Source: Phoronis australis (taxonomy: Eukaryota > Phoronida > Phoronidae). From it: 64,000 bases of DNA. The notes beneath the pieces were generated by a model that searched no databases, had not been told where the DNA came from, and was given only the letters and a program-made list of their open reading frames with translations. Positions 11,801 through 21,743 of this stretch are shown piece by piece. The stretch lies in NCBI GenBank assembly GCA_002633005.1, contig NMRA01000096.1, positions 62,001-126,000 on the forward strand, in the 5' to 3' direction. Positions within the stretch are counted from its first letter, which is position 1. Each line of letters begins with the position of its first letter. Both the position numbers and the translations under genes were made by a program.

Positions 11801-14800
11801 GTTTTAAGCACTGTGACAGCCAGCAGTCTTGCAACTGGTACATGCATGAAGTCGCTGCAGCTGTGTATGAAAGTTAAAGTTAAAAATATTACACCAACTT
11901 TTTCCATATCCATGTGAACTTTAGACAGAGTTCATTCAAATTGTCGTACCTCTTATCCAAACTATAGTCTGACAGTCTGACGCGACCTCTGTGGTCCAGG
12001 AATACACAAGATGGCTGAAAACACACATAGATTTGTGTACTGAAAGTGGTTTCCTCACATTTTTGTGTAAAACATTTACAAAAAATCAGCTATGTGTCTT
12101 GCTTCTGCATAAGCAACTGCTGAGTCAGTTACTAAATATACAGTGTGTGTAATTTTCTTGACAGTTTGATTTGACCAGGTGTTCCTGTCATGACAGCACA
12201 CAGCAATGAATCATAGCACTTAATACATTATCACAATTTGCTGGGCCTTATAGCACAGACCACATGACTGCGTGGTGACAGCATCTGAGACCACATAACC
12301 ATGATGTAGTACTAACTTAGATCACATGACCATGTGATGACAGGCAGTAATATNTCGGAACACCGAGACGTTCTCCGCCTGGCTGCTGTTGCTGCAGCCT
12401 CCAGAAACACATCTCTTGATCCCTCTACGAACCTTCTCGACGCTAAATGTACTTTGCTTTCTCTTCACTCTATACACTTTGTCTCTGATCCGAACAGTAT
12501 GGCGAACGACTTGGGTTCAACCCATGACGTTGTACATAATTATTATTTTTTCAATTTTTGCGTGTTTATTTATGAGCTGTGCACTAAAGGCACTGAAATC
12601 TAGTAAGATATAATAATAAAATTTATTTTGAGGTACTAGAGTCATGTTGTGTACACTTTAATACATTATCACACTTTGCTGGGCCTTATAGCACAGACCA
12701 CATTACTGCGTGGTGACAGTATCTGAGACCACATAACCATGATGTAGTACTAACTTAGATCACATGACCATGTGATGACAGGCAGTAATATCGTAGGACC
12801 ACATGATGACAGCCCCTCAGATCATATGACCAAATGATGACAGACACTCAGATCATATGAGCACGTGATGATGGTAACTCAGGAAGCTTAGACTAACTCA
12901 CCCTGAGATCCTTGTGCACAACATCTTTACTGTGCAGGTAGGACAGAGATTCCACCAGCTCGCTGATGTACTGCCTCAGCTGGCTGATGGGAACTGGTTG
13001 TTTCCGTTTCAAGAATGTCTCCAAATTACCACCACCAACATACTCGGTTAGAACCTGATGAAGTGGACAAAACAGTGTTAAACTGCTAAAGTGGTCTCTC
13101 AACTAGAAACCGAGCAAGTAGGTCAAAAGGCACTTCCTGTGTGGGGAATCGGAAAATCAATGGTGAAATCTTTGAAATGTACATTGATGGAAAAATATGG
13201 ATTTTAAATGTGAATTTTGACAGAGTTAATCATACAATTTGTCAATAACTTGAGGACATGTGTAACAATGGAAAAATGGCCAACTTCGGAACACCACATC
13301 TCAGAAACGGTTGCACGCAAATTTCTCAATAACAATGTTGGGAATTTGTTTTAATAAGTTCCATGTATTGAATCAAGACAAATTAATTCCTCCAAGTTCT
13401 AATTACATATGCAAGCGTCACTCCAGAAGTGATGTTTGTGGCCCAAATCATTCCCGCCAGCTTTGTTTGTGAGATGATTAATTGTGGACATCTGTTGATT
13501 GTACACTCCTAGTTTCCAAAACTTTCTGCAATTATTTGTTTTTGACAAATATTATCGCATTATCTTAGATTGAACCGAAACTCAGTAGTGAGGGATTTGG
13601 TCATCATTTGATCTGCAATGGAAGAAAAATGACAAGAGCCAGCCACCACAAAAACACAAATTACGTAGATGGTGAAGCCGTGCAGGTTGCGGCCTAGGAC
13701 ACTATGGTGACTGTCCACACGCACAGGTGACACTCAACTTTAAAGCCTTGAGTCACGACTGTAGCTGCAGCTCATGACATTATGTTTTTCAAAAAAGCAC
13801 TCCTAGCAGGTGGCGATAGAGCAGAGACAGGAAATACTGATGGTATGGCATCTTTGTTCAGAGCATGTTTAGCAGGTACCATTATGATCTCTGTGTACAT
13901 GTCTTTTTCATTATCAGACAGTAAGAAATGTTTGGCGCACACAAGATTTTTTTTGCACAGTCTGCTTTAGCCATGGCGTGAACGGGTAACTCTACTTTCT
14001 TGACTTGAAACAGTCATCTCTGACAGACCTTGTTATCCACTGAAAATCAGCGAATCGGAACTCCTATATTCGCCAAGAGCTCATGATACATGCATCCCAG
14101 TATGGATCGACATCCAAGAAAATTTTTAAAAAATCAAAAAAAAGGCAAAAAATGGTCTAACTTCTACCAAGTTAAACGTACACAATAACGCATCCGATGT
14201 CAAACACAGTCCGGAGTGCGTGCAAACAAAGCTGGTGGAAAAGGATTGCGGCTGTGAACCCCACTTTTAGTGTGACGGCAGAACTTAATGAACTTGAAAA
14301 TTCATCTAGGATAGCCAAAAGATAACAATTTAACCAAAAATGGGTGCCTTATTCCTTAAATGAAAAATGGCCATGTAACTGATACCAACGCAGTGCTTTG
14401 AATGTGCTCTTCTTTGTTGCTAAGACATTATAAAGTGACCCAACGACTACAGTTCAATATCAAGCTCAAAACTTAAAATCTACATGTATCATACTTTTAT
14501 GTGGTTTTAAATTAATTCATTAACTTTTAAATACTAACAATCTAAATGCACAGACACTGATACCGAATATACATAACCTTAAGTGTAAACAAGCGCATCA
14601 CAGTAAAGACCAGGCAAAACAAGACAAATCAAATGAATGTTTTAACACATCACAACGGGCTAGTTATACTAATACTTACATACACTGTGACCTGTCCTAG
14701 CTCTTGACAGTAGTGCATAGCTAGGTAGTGGACTAAATTTCTGTGATTTAGCTTTAGCAATGACAGGAGCTCTTGTTCAATGCTATGAACCTATTGATGA

Positions 14801-17800
14801 AGAATTTTACAAACGTTAACTACTACTTCCAAGGACAACAAGTTCAACAGAAGGTGAACCTACAATGACTCAGGGAAACGTGTGATTCTCACATATCTGC
14901 TAAATAATTAACAAAAACACATTCAGCATTTAAGCACATCACATGAATTCAGCAAACAACAAACCACACCACAATTAGCATTGAGCTTACTTTTCCATCA
15001 TAGGTGAAAAGTGACATTATCATCTCAATAAGATACAATGAAATAACATAAGTTTAAAAGATACCTTTTTGCCTTTATTTCGCCAGTTCAGAATACTAAC
15101 ACAAATTTCACAATCAAAAGATTCTGAAGTTTGTAAATGAGACAGTCTCAATGCTTGGAAATTTCTTGATGGCAACCAATTCACCGTTATACTAGAAATC
15201 TAAAACTGATTCGTGACAAGTTCAAAGCCCCATCACTATGGCAGACTTTTCGACTCAATTGTTTTTTGTAATTATATAGTTCAGTATGTTGTAACACCAT
15301 CTTAGAGGTCCTCTTAACATTATGGATTCCACCAACACGTACCAGTTTACTATACTTGGCAGCCTCCTGTTCACATGACCGCTGGTCATCCAGGTCCAGT
15401 TTCCTACTGATCTGTCGCCATTTGACCTCCCACTCACTAATAGTGACCAGCTCACCTGTGTTGACATCCATGCCAGAGTAGACTGTACTGCCTCTGGGGC
15501 TGTGACCTGTCACATACAAGTATGAGCCTGCCACTTGAATGTTACCACTGAACAGGCAAATAGGAGCCTGTCACGCACATGATCACACTGAACAGTAAGA
15601 GCCTGTGACTCAGGTGTACACAAACTAATAGAAGCCTATCACATGAACACATCGACCAATCACAGCAGCCTGTCCCTCTATCACACATGACAGAATGACA
15701 AACTACATTAATTGTACATTGCGAATTGTCAAGTTTTCATATCCTGTACTGCAACAAATTTTTTCAACCTAATTTGTAATATAATGGAAAAATGAAATTT
15801 TAATAAGTGTGAACTGCCAAAACCGACTTACCCAAACATTTGCCTCTGAAGATCTCCCGTTTGCCCTTTGTGTCAAACATCAGTTTTCGGGTACCCATGT
15901 GATGTTGGCACATCAAAGCCTCATCAGAGTCATAAGACGGTGTACTTGTATTTCTACAACAGCAAGTGAGACCAAGTTAAATACACAAGCAGTTTTATAT
16001 TAGATCATGTTGATCATTCATTCATAAAAACTGCTTAACGTAAAAGACAAATTTTAAAAAACGACACAATTTAACAAAACAAAAATACCACCTGGGATCA
16101 ATATCCCTGACAGAGAACAAACATGAAACATTATAATAACTTGCTTTATATCAGAACATGAATTGTTTGTTCTCACACACACACCAATGCAAAGAAAACA
16201 GACTCATCACTGATGTGATGCAATGAAAATAATCAAACTAGTGTATGCGACGGCTTATGCGAGTACAACATATGTTAAATGACACATAAATGTAAATGAC
16301 AATAAAATTTCCAAAGAGCCTCAGAAGCGATACAAACCTTTTTCTTTGATAGACTTGAATGGTGTCCCCACTGCCATGACGGATCCGCCTTGGGGAGGGG
16401 GACATGCTAGCCCGGACCCTCTCCTTCTGCTCAGTGTCCATGACTATGGGGGTGAGGGGCTCTGAATGCACAGGGGTCCCCTCAGTTTTGTCTTCTAAGC
16501 TGTCCTTCTATATATAATAAGTAAGAAACTATCAGATAATGCCATTATAGAATGTGAAGGATTTAGTTAATAATATCAGACACATTCTCTTAATCATTAC
16601 TACAATGGACGTTGCCCAGAGGAAAGAGGCTATAATGAGAGGTATGCTCAAGGTTGCCTATAGTGGTATCTTTAGTAGTGGCACTATTAAGCATGAGAAG
16701 CATTTGCTGCAATGTAAAACGTGACTACAATTCGATCATTTTTCTGAAGTATTCTCGAAACATCCGATCTACAATGAGGGTCTCGTGACTACCCCATCTT
16801 TGTACATCTTTGAACATCAGAGTACGTCCACATGTTTAAAGCTGAACTAGGAGTCTTCAAATTTTTCAACGAATCTGTTTTTAAGATAATCCTCAATTAC
16901 GCCAAACACAAGTTACTGTTGGGGAGAGGCTACCTTTCTTGCCAGCTCCTTCCTTCTTCTTGTTTCTTCCCGAACAGCTTCCTGTTTCTCTTGAATCTCT
17001 TTATTGATTTGCTCACGCTAAAATAAATCATAATGAACTTAATTTGCTACAGTGACTCATGAAACTGAGCATACAAGTTTATGGTAGAGACTGTTTTATT
17101 ATGAAAATAGTTTACTAAGTTTATTATGGCACCTTCTCCTGGTGTTCGAATGCAAGAGATTGGCTTTTTGACTTGAATTTGCCTTCCTCGTGCCCTGAGC
17201 CCATTCACCTGAATTCCCATATCATCTTTCATGAGGTGCTGCTCTGTCAACCACTTTCATTTATTTGAGCCCCAAATCATTTTTCATTGCTACCAAAGTT
17301 CACCAAGTGTCACCTCCTACAGCACAACCATCCCCTTCCTGTTCCTTAGCCCTAAGCCACGTCTTCCACACTCTCTATCAAATTTTACCAAGTGCTGCTT
17401 TATAAACCACCATCATCCACATCCCATTCTTGACCCCAAAGCCTTTTCCTGTATTCATCATTAAGTTTCACCAAGTATTTTTCTATCAACGACTATCACC
17501 CATCACCTACGCCCCATTCTTGACCCCCAAACCCTTCTTCTACACTCATTATCAAATTTCACAAAGTACTGCTCCATCAACCACCATCACCCACATCCCA
17601 TTCTTGACCCTCAAACCCTTCTCCTAGATTCCTTCTTAAATTTAACCAAGTGTGGACTTCAGCACCACCATCCCCTTCCTGTACCTGTGCCCCAAATCCT
17701 CCGTCATATTTCACCAAGTGTTGTCACCTGAATCACCATCTATTCTCATGTCCTTCAGTCACATCTTACCTCCTTCTCTGCCTTCCGTCTCATCATCTCC

Positions 17801-20800
17801 AACCTCTTCTGCTCTTCCACAGCTTCTTTCTCCTCCCGCTTCTTCTTGTTGCTCACCATCTCTTCGTAGAAAGACTTGGCCGGTGGTCGGTTGTTGGCAT
17901 GCAGAAACTCCTGCACATGTTGACTGAGCTCCAGTATCATCACCTTGTGGTAAAGCAGAATAGCTTGTAGAAAGGCTATGTTAACTATGTTAAAAACAGA
18001 GCTTTGTGGTAACACATGTTGACTTAACTTCAGTATCATCACCTAGAGGTGAAGTAAAATAGCTTGCAGAAAGCAATGTTAACTATGTTAACTACAGAGC
18101 TTCGTGGTAACACATGTTGACTTAACTTCAGTATCATCACCTAGAGGTGAAGCAGAATAGCTTGCAGAAAGCAATGTTAACTATGTTAAATACAGAGCTT
18201 TGTGGTAACACATGTTGACTTAACTTCAGTGTCATCACCTAGAGGTGAAGCAGAATAGCTTGCAGAAAGGCTATGTTAACTATGTTAAATACAGAGCTTT
18301 GTGGTAACACATGTTGACTTAACTTCAGTACCATCACCTAGAGGTGAGGTAGAATAGCTTGCAGAAAGGCTATGTTAACTATGTTAAATACAGAGCTTTG
18401 TGGTAACACATGTTGACTTAACTTCAGTATCATCACCTAGAGGTGAGGTAGAATAGCTTGTAAAAAGGCAATGATAACTTTGTAAGATACAGTGCTTTGT
18501 GGTCACACATATATCACCTAGAGGTAAAAAACAATAACTCTTATGGAAACACAACAGTGTAAGCTTTTTGCTTTGAGATTACATATGGCTGATTTACCAC
18601 AAGTATCATCACCAAGTGATGAAGTGGAACAGATTTAAATTTGTAAACAGGCAACACACCCATGTAAGCTGGTGTGCTTGGCAATAAAAAATGCTGACTC
18701 AGTAAATTGATAGTACCAATCCCTAGTGTTAGATTAGGAAAACTTGTTTACTGGTGAAAACAGCCATGTTGGCTAGTGTGCTTTGTAATCACACATGCTG
18801 ATTTAACCCCAGCACAAAAAATTGGTGGAAAAGTAGAATAAACTTGACTGTACAAAATTGAAGGCAACCACATAACTAACTGCACTTTGTGATCACACAA
18901 ACGTGACTAAGTTGATTGTCTATGCAATACCAAATGAGTTCATATTGAACTACTACAAGAGAGCCTACAGCAATGATGAAATTGAACCTGCTTGAAATAA
19001 TTTAATGGAAACTGCTGAAGCATAATGGTAGATGCTGCAATTTAAGTCTAGCCACAGCACTTCCTATTTTATCATCATTCTACTTTTTTCAAATTGAATG
19101 ATATGTTTTATGACATCAAGTGTGAAAAAAGATGTCAACAAAGAGGTTACCTCTCCTCTTAGATCTTTGGCTTTAGCAATCAGTTCATCAGCGAGACACT
19201 GCACTTGGTAGTTTGACAGACCTTTGGGGTTCTCTAAATGCATGACTGGCACCCTTTAGAACAAAAACAGACAGATAACACATGAATTATATCAACAGGG
19301 GCATTTTTTGGTGGTGTAAATGTGTCATCGGATAAATAAGCTGCAAGTAAATTAATAAATAAGTGTAATTTTCTACAACTGTGCAAAAAGGCCATGTGTA
19401 ACAAAAAGCTTCTGCCAGTGAAAATAGTGCAAAGCAGTAATGCTATCTTTCACAAATAGTGCAGACTTTTTTCCAGAGATTCGTAGTACTACGCAGTTTA
19501 AAACAACTCACAGACTGTATGGCTTTCCAAACGTTCACAACGGGTTTTTGAAACAATCAAGCAGAGTCTGATTCAACATATCCATATTGTATTGGGCACA
19601 TTGTACTGCATACTAGACTAGTAATTTTTTTAACTGACCAATGCATATAAAAACTTTAAATACATAACATTAGAACTAGCAATCTAGAATGTGGTCTAAG
19701 TTTTTATGATACTGAAGGCACATGGACACAAACTTGATGAGTCATAGTAATACCATCACACTCACTCATTAGGATAGTTCTTTGAGCAATGCACACACAG
19801 GTCCACAGTTACGTATGCATTACACTGGCCACCCATACTTTGCTGAGGCTGGAGGGCAATGCGCACATCAAGAGGCCTCCACACCTATCAAAAACTCAGA
19901 GAATTAGACTAGTCCTATTCTGTTTCCAGTGGCCGACTCAGCCTGAACAAGCCAGGCACTTCTATAAAGCGAGCTATAGGATCAGCAGAATTTGTCAACA
20001 GTACAACTAAACCATCTTAGTATTAACTAATCAGTATTTCCAACAGATAACAAGAGAGTGAACTATCTGCAAAGGATGAATTGCATGCGCCACGATGGTC
20101 TAAGCAGTAACTGCATAGTACGAAAATCACTTTCCAAAGACAAGAACTAATCGTCCAGAGTAATGTACGCTGGAAACTTAGTTTGAAAACAACTCATGTA
20201 TCCACTTATAGCCCAGATCCAAAAAACCTTCATGTCATTTGACAAGGAAGTTGGGTATCACACTCGTGTCACAAAAGCTTGTCCATGCTCATTGTGCACG
20301 GCAGAAACTTAATGGCGATTAAACAGTGTAGTTGAAATTCTTTCCAACATCCCGCCATTTCTTGTATTGTAGTTTTTTGACCTGGTGAAAACTTCTTATT
20401 AATTAGCCAGAATTCAACTACCATTGGTCAAATTGCATTGGGTTTAAATATGAACTTGAGTGAAATAAAACAGCATCGTCACCCCAGGAACAGACTAAGG
20501 GACAGGCTCCATCTAGAGCATGCAGGGCATCTATCTAGGCGCCCCGTCTCCTAGTGAGGATGCCCTGTTCAACATTCGAACATCCAAGTAAGCAAGTAAG
20601 CATTAGGTATCTCTTTTAACTAGTTAACAACAGCTCTGGAAGCTCATTGGCCTAAACAGAATAAAAAAGTTAATGAAGATATCTAAGATACAGAAACTTT
20701 ATTGCAGACTCTTGTTTCCACGCGTAGCCATTGATCTCTCAGATTTAGGGCGAAATATCAGCCACATTCCTCTATGAAATATGTTTGAAAATCGTGCAAA

Positions 20801-21743
20801 GTTCCCCTCACCAAGGCCGAAACTCCCCTCAAGTAGTTAAAGAAATCTCCTCAAGGTTAGAATCACTTAACTCAAATAGGCGACGATTTGAAACAACACA
20901 ATATTCTATTTTTAGCTACTGAAAGCAGAGGCGATGATGGATGGAGACGCTATTGAGGGTGCTATTGGTGGTGACAGGGGAATATCCTCTAACACATAAA
21001 ATCCCATTCCCAGAAGGCACCATTACCTATCCCTTCAGGTAAATGAAGGCCATGCCACAGTAACATACCATCAATATCATACGAGAGTTACAAAAATCCC
21101 AACATGTGATATTGGTGATGGACAGCTTGAGAAACTGGGAAACGCAATTTCGGACATACTACCGAAGGATGCATATTGTGCAACCATAACGATGCATCTC
21201 TGCCCGGATACACCCATGTGGCCGGGCACTCAAGATTCAGACCTACCAAGCTCACATATTCTAGGAGCACATTACAAGGAAGCAGACCTTTTTAGTTTTG
21301 TGCAGCTGCAACAGCAATGTGTTGCCTGTATTTTCCACAGCAATGTTAGCAATTAAGTGTGAGTGTAGTAAAATCCGAGATTACCCAAACAGGGAATCGA
21401 ACCAGCGAACCTGATAAAACCAACAAGCGTGCTAACCATTCAGCTAACAAAAGTAACAGGCTGGCAACAGCCTGTTGTTTCGTTAGAGAATGGCCAACAG
21501 AGGCTCATATGATTCATCAGAAGCACTTAATGACATGATATTTGATGCTAAGGTTGGATATTCTAGGCTTAACCAAAGGCATTACTCATCATCATGACAT
21601 ATGAACAAGTTTATTGGGATTTCATTTGTGTTCATTTTCACCTTCCATGCATCTGTCTGCCGAACGTCCGTGACGTCGTCCATGAAAATGGCCTTCAAAA
21701 CTTCTAGCTCATTCTCCTGTCTCTCTTCTAGCGTCTCTTCCAT
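2709..21743 (-). CDS. EIF2AK4: EIF2AK4 / GCN2 eIF2alpha kinase, 5' part of gene (partial at 3')
   Basis: GCN2 senses uncharged tRNA and stalled ribosomes and phosphorylates eIF2alpha in the cytosol (family knowledge). Exons read on the minus strand: 21743-21642, 19884-19766, 19253-19151, 17943-17770, 17017-16934, 16507-16338, 15953-15832, 15533-15343, 14790-14680, 13054-12902, then a gap, then 4468-4368 and 2848-2709. Phases join without a shift through the first ten exons (443 codons) and between the last two. The RWD domain (about residues 10-130) is recognised by ENELEVLKAIF, NAYVTVDLCVHC, NPKGLSNYQV and RPPAKSFYEEM. A Lys/Glu-rich linker follows, then a pseudokinase with LNHRNLVHYLAM, LHSKDVVHKDL, LPADLQDFLTKCLLKDE and RHRWSTFELL. 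About 57 residues of the pseudokinase (the DFG-like stretch and GKKGDVW-like motif) are not found between 4469 and 12901. The kinase and HisRS-like domains lie outside the window. Confidence 0.93.
3429..3548 (+). repeat. Exact 20-bp tandem repeat, six units
   Basis: Six consecutive units of exactly 20 bp, consensus CAAGCTTGGACAATATTGTT, with 1-6 changes each and no length change. In EIF2AK4 intron 2849-4367. Confidence 0.9.
4109..4325. mobile_element. MITE with 26-bp inverted termini
   Basis: Left end TACCGTAATCGTTCGGGTTA and the reverse complement of the right end TACTGTAATCGTTCGGGTTA continue identically to GACGCCC/ACGCCC; about 25 of 26 bases match. A TA flanks each end, as for Tc1/mariner-type elements. 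The interior repeats GTTAACCGCCC several times. 217 bp, too short to code for a transposase. Confidence 0.85.
4368..4468 (-). CDS. EIF2AK4: EIF2AK4 pseudokinase C-lobe exon
   Basis: 101 bp, phase 0 to 2, CTGTAG acceptor and GTACGT donor. It reads GLLTLSLAEG, then PDIPSHLPADLQDFLTK, matching human LGLLLLSLSQG and IPSDLPADFQDFLKK. The preceding exon, which should end DVWRL-like, was not found. Confidence 0.93.
5364..5453. other. Assembly gap (90 N) between poly-C runs
   Basis: 90 N flanked by C-rich sequence on both sides, a typical place for read failure. Translations across it are meaningless. Confidence 0.99.
5518..5673. mobile_element. Short inverted-terminus element, GTGGCGGATTTAGG type
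   Basis: Starts CAGTGGTGGATTTAGGGGG and ends in ATAGATCCGCCTCT. The interior matches 25407-25564 in the opposite orientation (GAACTGCCAAATGGAATCTGG-like core). Confidence 0.7.
6709..6843 (+). other. Possible terminal exon of unknown protein
   Basis: After a pyrimidine-rich CCCATAG acceptor, 44 codons read DIKEAWIWPKFVQETRMLVD, then MRHGADAEKVLMSHSCPQRF and stop at TAA. Amino-acid composition is protein-like, but no partner exon or family was recognised. It lies about 80 bp left of a TTAA-type terminus at 6924. Confidence 0.18.
9129..9530 (+). pseudogene. Decayed P2X7-C-terminus-like (cysteine-rich domain) fragment
   Basis: Three consecutive plus-strand pieces in different frames resemble one protein family. 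About 9188-9295 reads SYQFELEFTDQEIQERRLER. About 9291-9380 reads LNDLSWCQCANCTIMETTET, the W-C-x-C-x-x-C core. About 9368-9490 reads VKRLLGEAQMCLTDHPAPHL, then NRSLLTTFLG, like the C-(I/L)-T-x-HP...CLN-x-x-VL end. An acidic Asp/Ser stretch precedes them. Stops and frame shifts separate the pieces, so this is a fossil copy in the EIF2AK4 intron. The family (P2RX7 C-terminal-domain-like intracellular proteins) is often multicopy in marine invertebrates. Confidence 0.6.
9648..10075 (-). other. Unassigned reading frames inside EIF2AK4 intron
   Basis: On the minus strand three adjacent open pieces look more protein-like than background. 10075-9970 contains TSYTVDLTSPRGVALSCEEG and ends at a GTGAGT donor. 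9968-9850 contains ANYEAMRKAGISLRAHNALE. 9875-9648 contains STGISLTIEYRLTKQLMPGQ. The plus strand is open too (9736-10074). No family is firmly recognised. The Y...PRGVAL stretch is vaguely caspase-like and the EYRLTKQL piece vaguely like the GCN2 pseudokinase, but neither is enough for a call. Confidence 0.2.
10116..11725 (+). repeat. Long repeat with recurrent CTCF-like 14-mers, copy 2
   Basis: Same family and orientation as 1-1400, with the same GGACGGACGGACG and CACATATAAATATGTG ending. Motif starts: 10426, 10577, 10724, 10861, 11022, 11198, 11359 and 11509. Lies in the large EIF2AK4 intron. Confidence 0.88.
12220..12353 (+). repeat. 134-bp direct repeat, copy 1
   Basis: Nearly identical to 12658-12791 (about 3 differences). 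Ends at GGCAGTAATAT, directly followed by the single N at 12354. Confidence 0.92.
12354..12657. other. Insert between 134-bp direct repeats
   Basis: Begins with an N and holds a plus-strand frame of about 80 codons (RLAAVAAASRNTSLDPSTNL and onward) followed by AATAAAATTTATTTTG, which looks like a transcript 3' end. Family not recognised; a retrotransposon tail is possible. Confidence 0.3.
12658..12791 (+). repeat. 134-bp direct repeat, copy 2
   Basis: Second copy of the 12220-12353 unit. It is followed by three degenerate units of about 30 bp around ATCATATGACCA and TGATGACAG that reach almost to EIF2AK4 exon 10. Confidence 0.92.
12902..13054 (-). CDS. EIF2AK4: EIF2AK4 exon 10, pseudokinase
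   Basis: 51 codons between ATCAG and GTGAGT. It reads VLTEYVGGGNLETFL, then PVPISQLRQYISELVESLSY and LHSKDVVHKDLR. The catalytic-loop position reads HKDL, whereas the human pseudokinase reads HKVL, so the Asp of an active kinase is present here. Confidence 0.95.
14680..14790 (-). CDS. EIF2AK4: EIF2AK4 exon 9, pseudokinase
   Basis: 37 codons between CAATAG and GTAAGT. It contains EQELLSLLKLNHRNLVHYLA, followed by MHYCQELG, matching human TEFNSLVKLSHPNVVRYLAM. Confidence 0.95.
15343..15533 (-). CDS. EIF2AK4: EIF2AK4 exon 8, pseudokinase N-lobe
   Basis: 191 bp, phases 1 to 0, TTCAAG acceptor and GTACGT donor. It reads GSTVYSGMDVNTGELVTISE, then WEVKW, corresponding to LVYNALETATGGFVLLYEW of human GCN2. 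The VAIK lysine is replaced (VTISE), as expected for a pseudokinase. Confidence 0.9.
15832..15953 (-). CDS. EIF2AK4: EIF2AK4 exon 7, before pseudokinase
   Basis: 122 bp, phases 2 to 1, TTGTAG acceptor and GTAAGT donor. It reads KLMFDTKGKREIFRGKCLG; FRGKCLG lines up with the HKGKCIG motif that opens the GCN2 pseudokinase domain. Confidence 0.88.
16338..16507 (-). CDS. EIF2AK4: EIF2AK4 exon 6, linker
   Basis: 170 bp, phase 0 to 2, TATAG acceptor and GTTTGT donor. It is low-complexity and hydrophilic, with MSPSPRRIRHGSGDTIQVY. The Ser/Pro/Arg content resembles the poorly conserved linker of GCN2; assignment rests on phase and position. Confidence 0.8.
16934..17017 (-). CDS. EIF2AK4: EIF2AK4 exon 5, charged linker
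   Basis: 28 codons between TTTTAG and GTAGCC. It reads REQINKEIQEKQEAVREE followed by RRRKELARK, a charged helix equivalent to the EIQRRKEEIKEE stretch of vertebrate GCN2. Too short to stand out as an ORF. Confidence 0.85.
17240..17725 (+). repeat. About 85-bp minisatellite, six degenerate units, next to EIF2AK4 exon 4
   Basis: TTTCACCAAGTGCTGC-like starts recur at about 17299, 17384, 17466, 17552, 17641 and 17709; units also share CACCATCACCCACATCCCAT and TTCTTGACCCCAAACCC. The array runs almost up to the exon 4 donor. Confidence 0.8.
17770..17943 (-). CDS. EIF2AK4: EIF2AK4 exon 4, end of RWD and start of charged linker
   Basis: 58 codons, phase 0 at both ends. It starts VMILELSQHVQEFL and contains NRPPAKSFYEEM, matching human NKPPPKSFHEEM, and ends in a Lys/Glu/Arg-rich helix. 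The GTAAGA donor is good. The CAAG acceptor and the first 30 or so bases of the exon recur in a tandem array upstream (18014-18500). Confidence 0.95.
17915..18500 (+). repeat. 98/99-bp tandem array containing the 5' end and acceptor of EIF2AK4 exon 4
   Basis: Units start (ACATGTTGACTTAACTTCAG) at 18014, 18112, 18210, 18309 and 18408; the exon itself supplies the matching start at 17915 (ACATGTTGACTGAGCTCCAG). Spacings are 99, 98, 98, 99 and 99. Each unit carries, on the minus strand, an AG followed by GTGATGATACTGAAG, the first codons of exon 4. Older, diverged units continue to about 19020. Confidence 0.92.
19151..19253 (-). CDS. EIF2AK4: EIF2AK4 exon 3, RWD domain
   Basis: 103 bp. Its first base completes the Glu codon split with exon 2. 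It then reads VPVMHLENPKGLSNYQVQCL and ends RGE before a GTAACC donor. ENPKGLS matches the NAKGLS motif of vertebrate GCN2. Confidence 0.93.
19766..19884 (-). CDS. EIF2AK4: EIF2AK4 exon 2, RWD domain
   Basis: 119 bp, phase 0 to 2, with GATAG acceptor and GTGAGT donor. It reads LDVRIALQPQQ, then NAYVTVDLCVHC and KNYPNE, matching the RWD beta strands and the YP turn (human YVKVDLRVKCPPTYPD). It is missed by simple ORF length filters. Confidence 0.88.
21381..21465 (-). repeat. tRNA-like (SINE-type) sequence
   Basis: On the minus strand it contains GTTAGCTGAATGGTTAGCAC (A-box like) and GGTTCGATTCC (B box) at about tRNA spacing, with an imperfect acceptor stem. In EIF2AK4 intron 1. Decayed; not a functional tRNA. 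Confidence 0.55.
21642..21743 (-). CDS. EIF2AK4: EIF2AK4 exon 1, start of RWD domain
   Basis: 34 codons starting at an ATG in a good context (G at -3 and +4). The reading MEETLEERQENELEVLKAIF matches the start of the GCN2 RWD domain. The exon ends DAWK before a GTGAAA donor. The frame stays open for two codons upstream of the ATG to a possible TTTGCAG acceptor at about 21750, so a 5' untranslated exon is likely further right. Confidence 0.85.
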
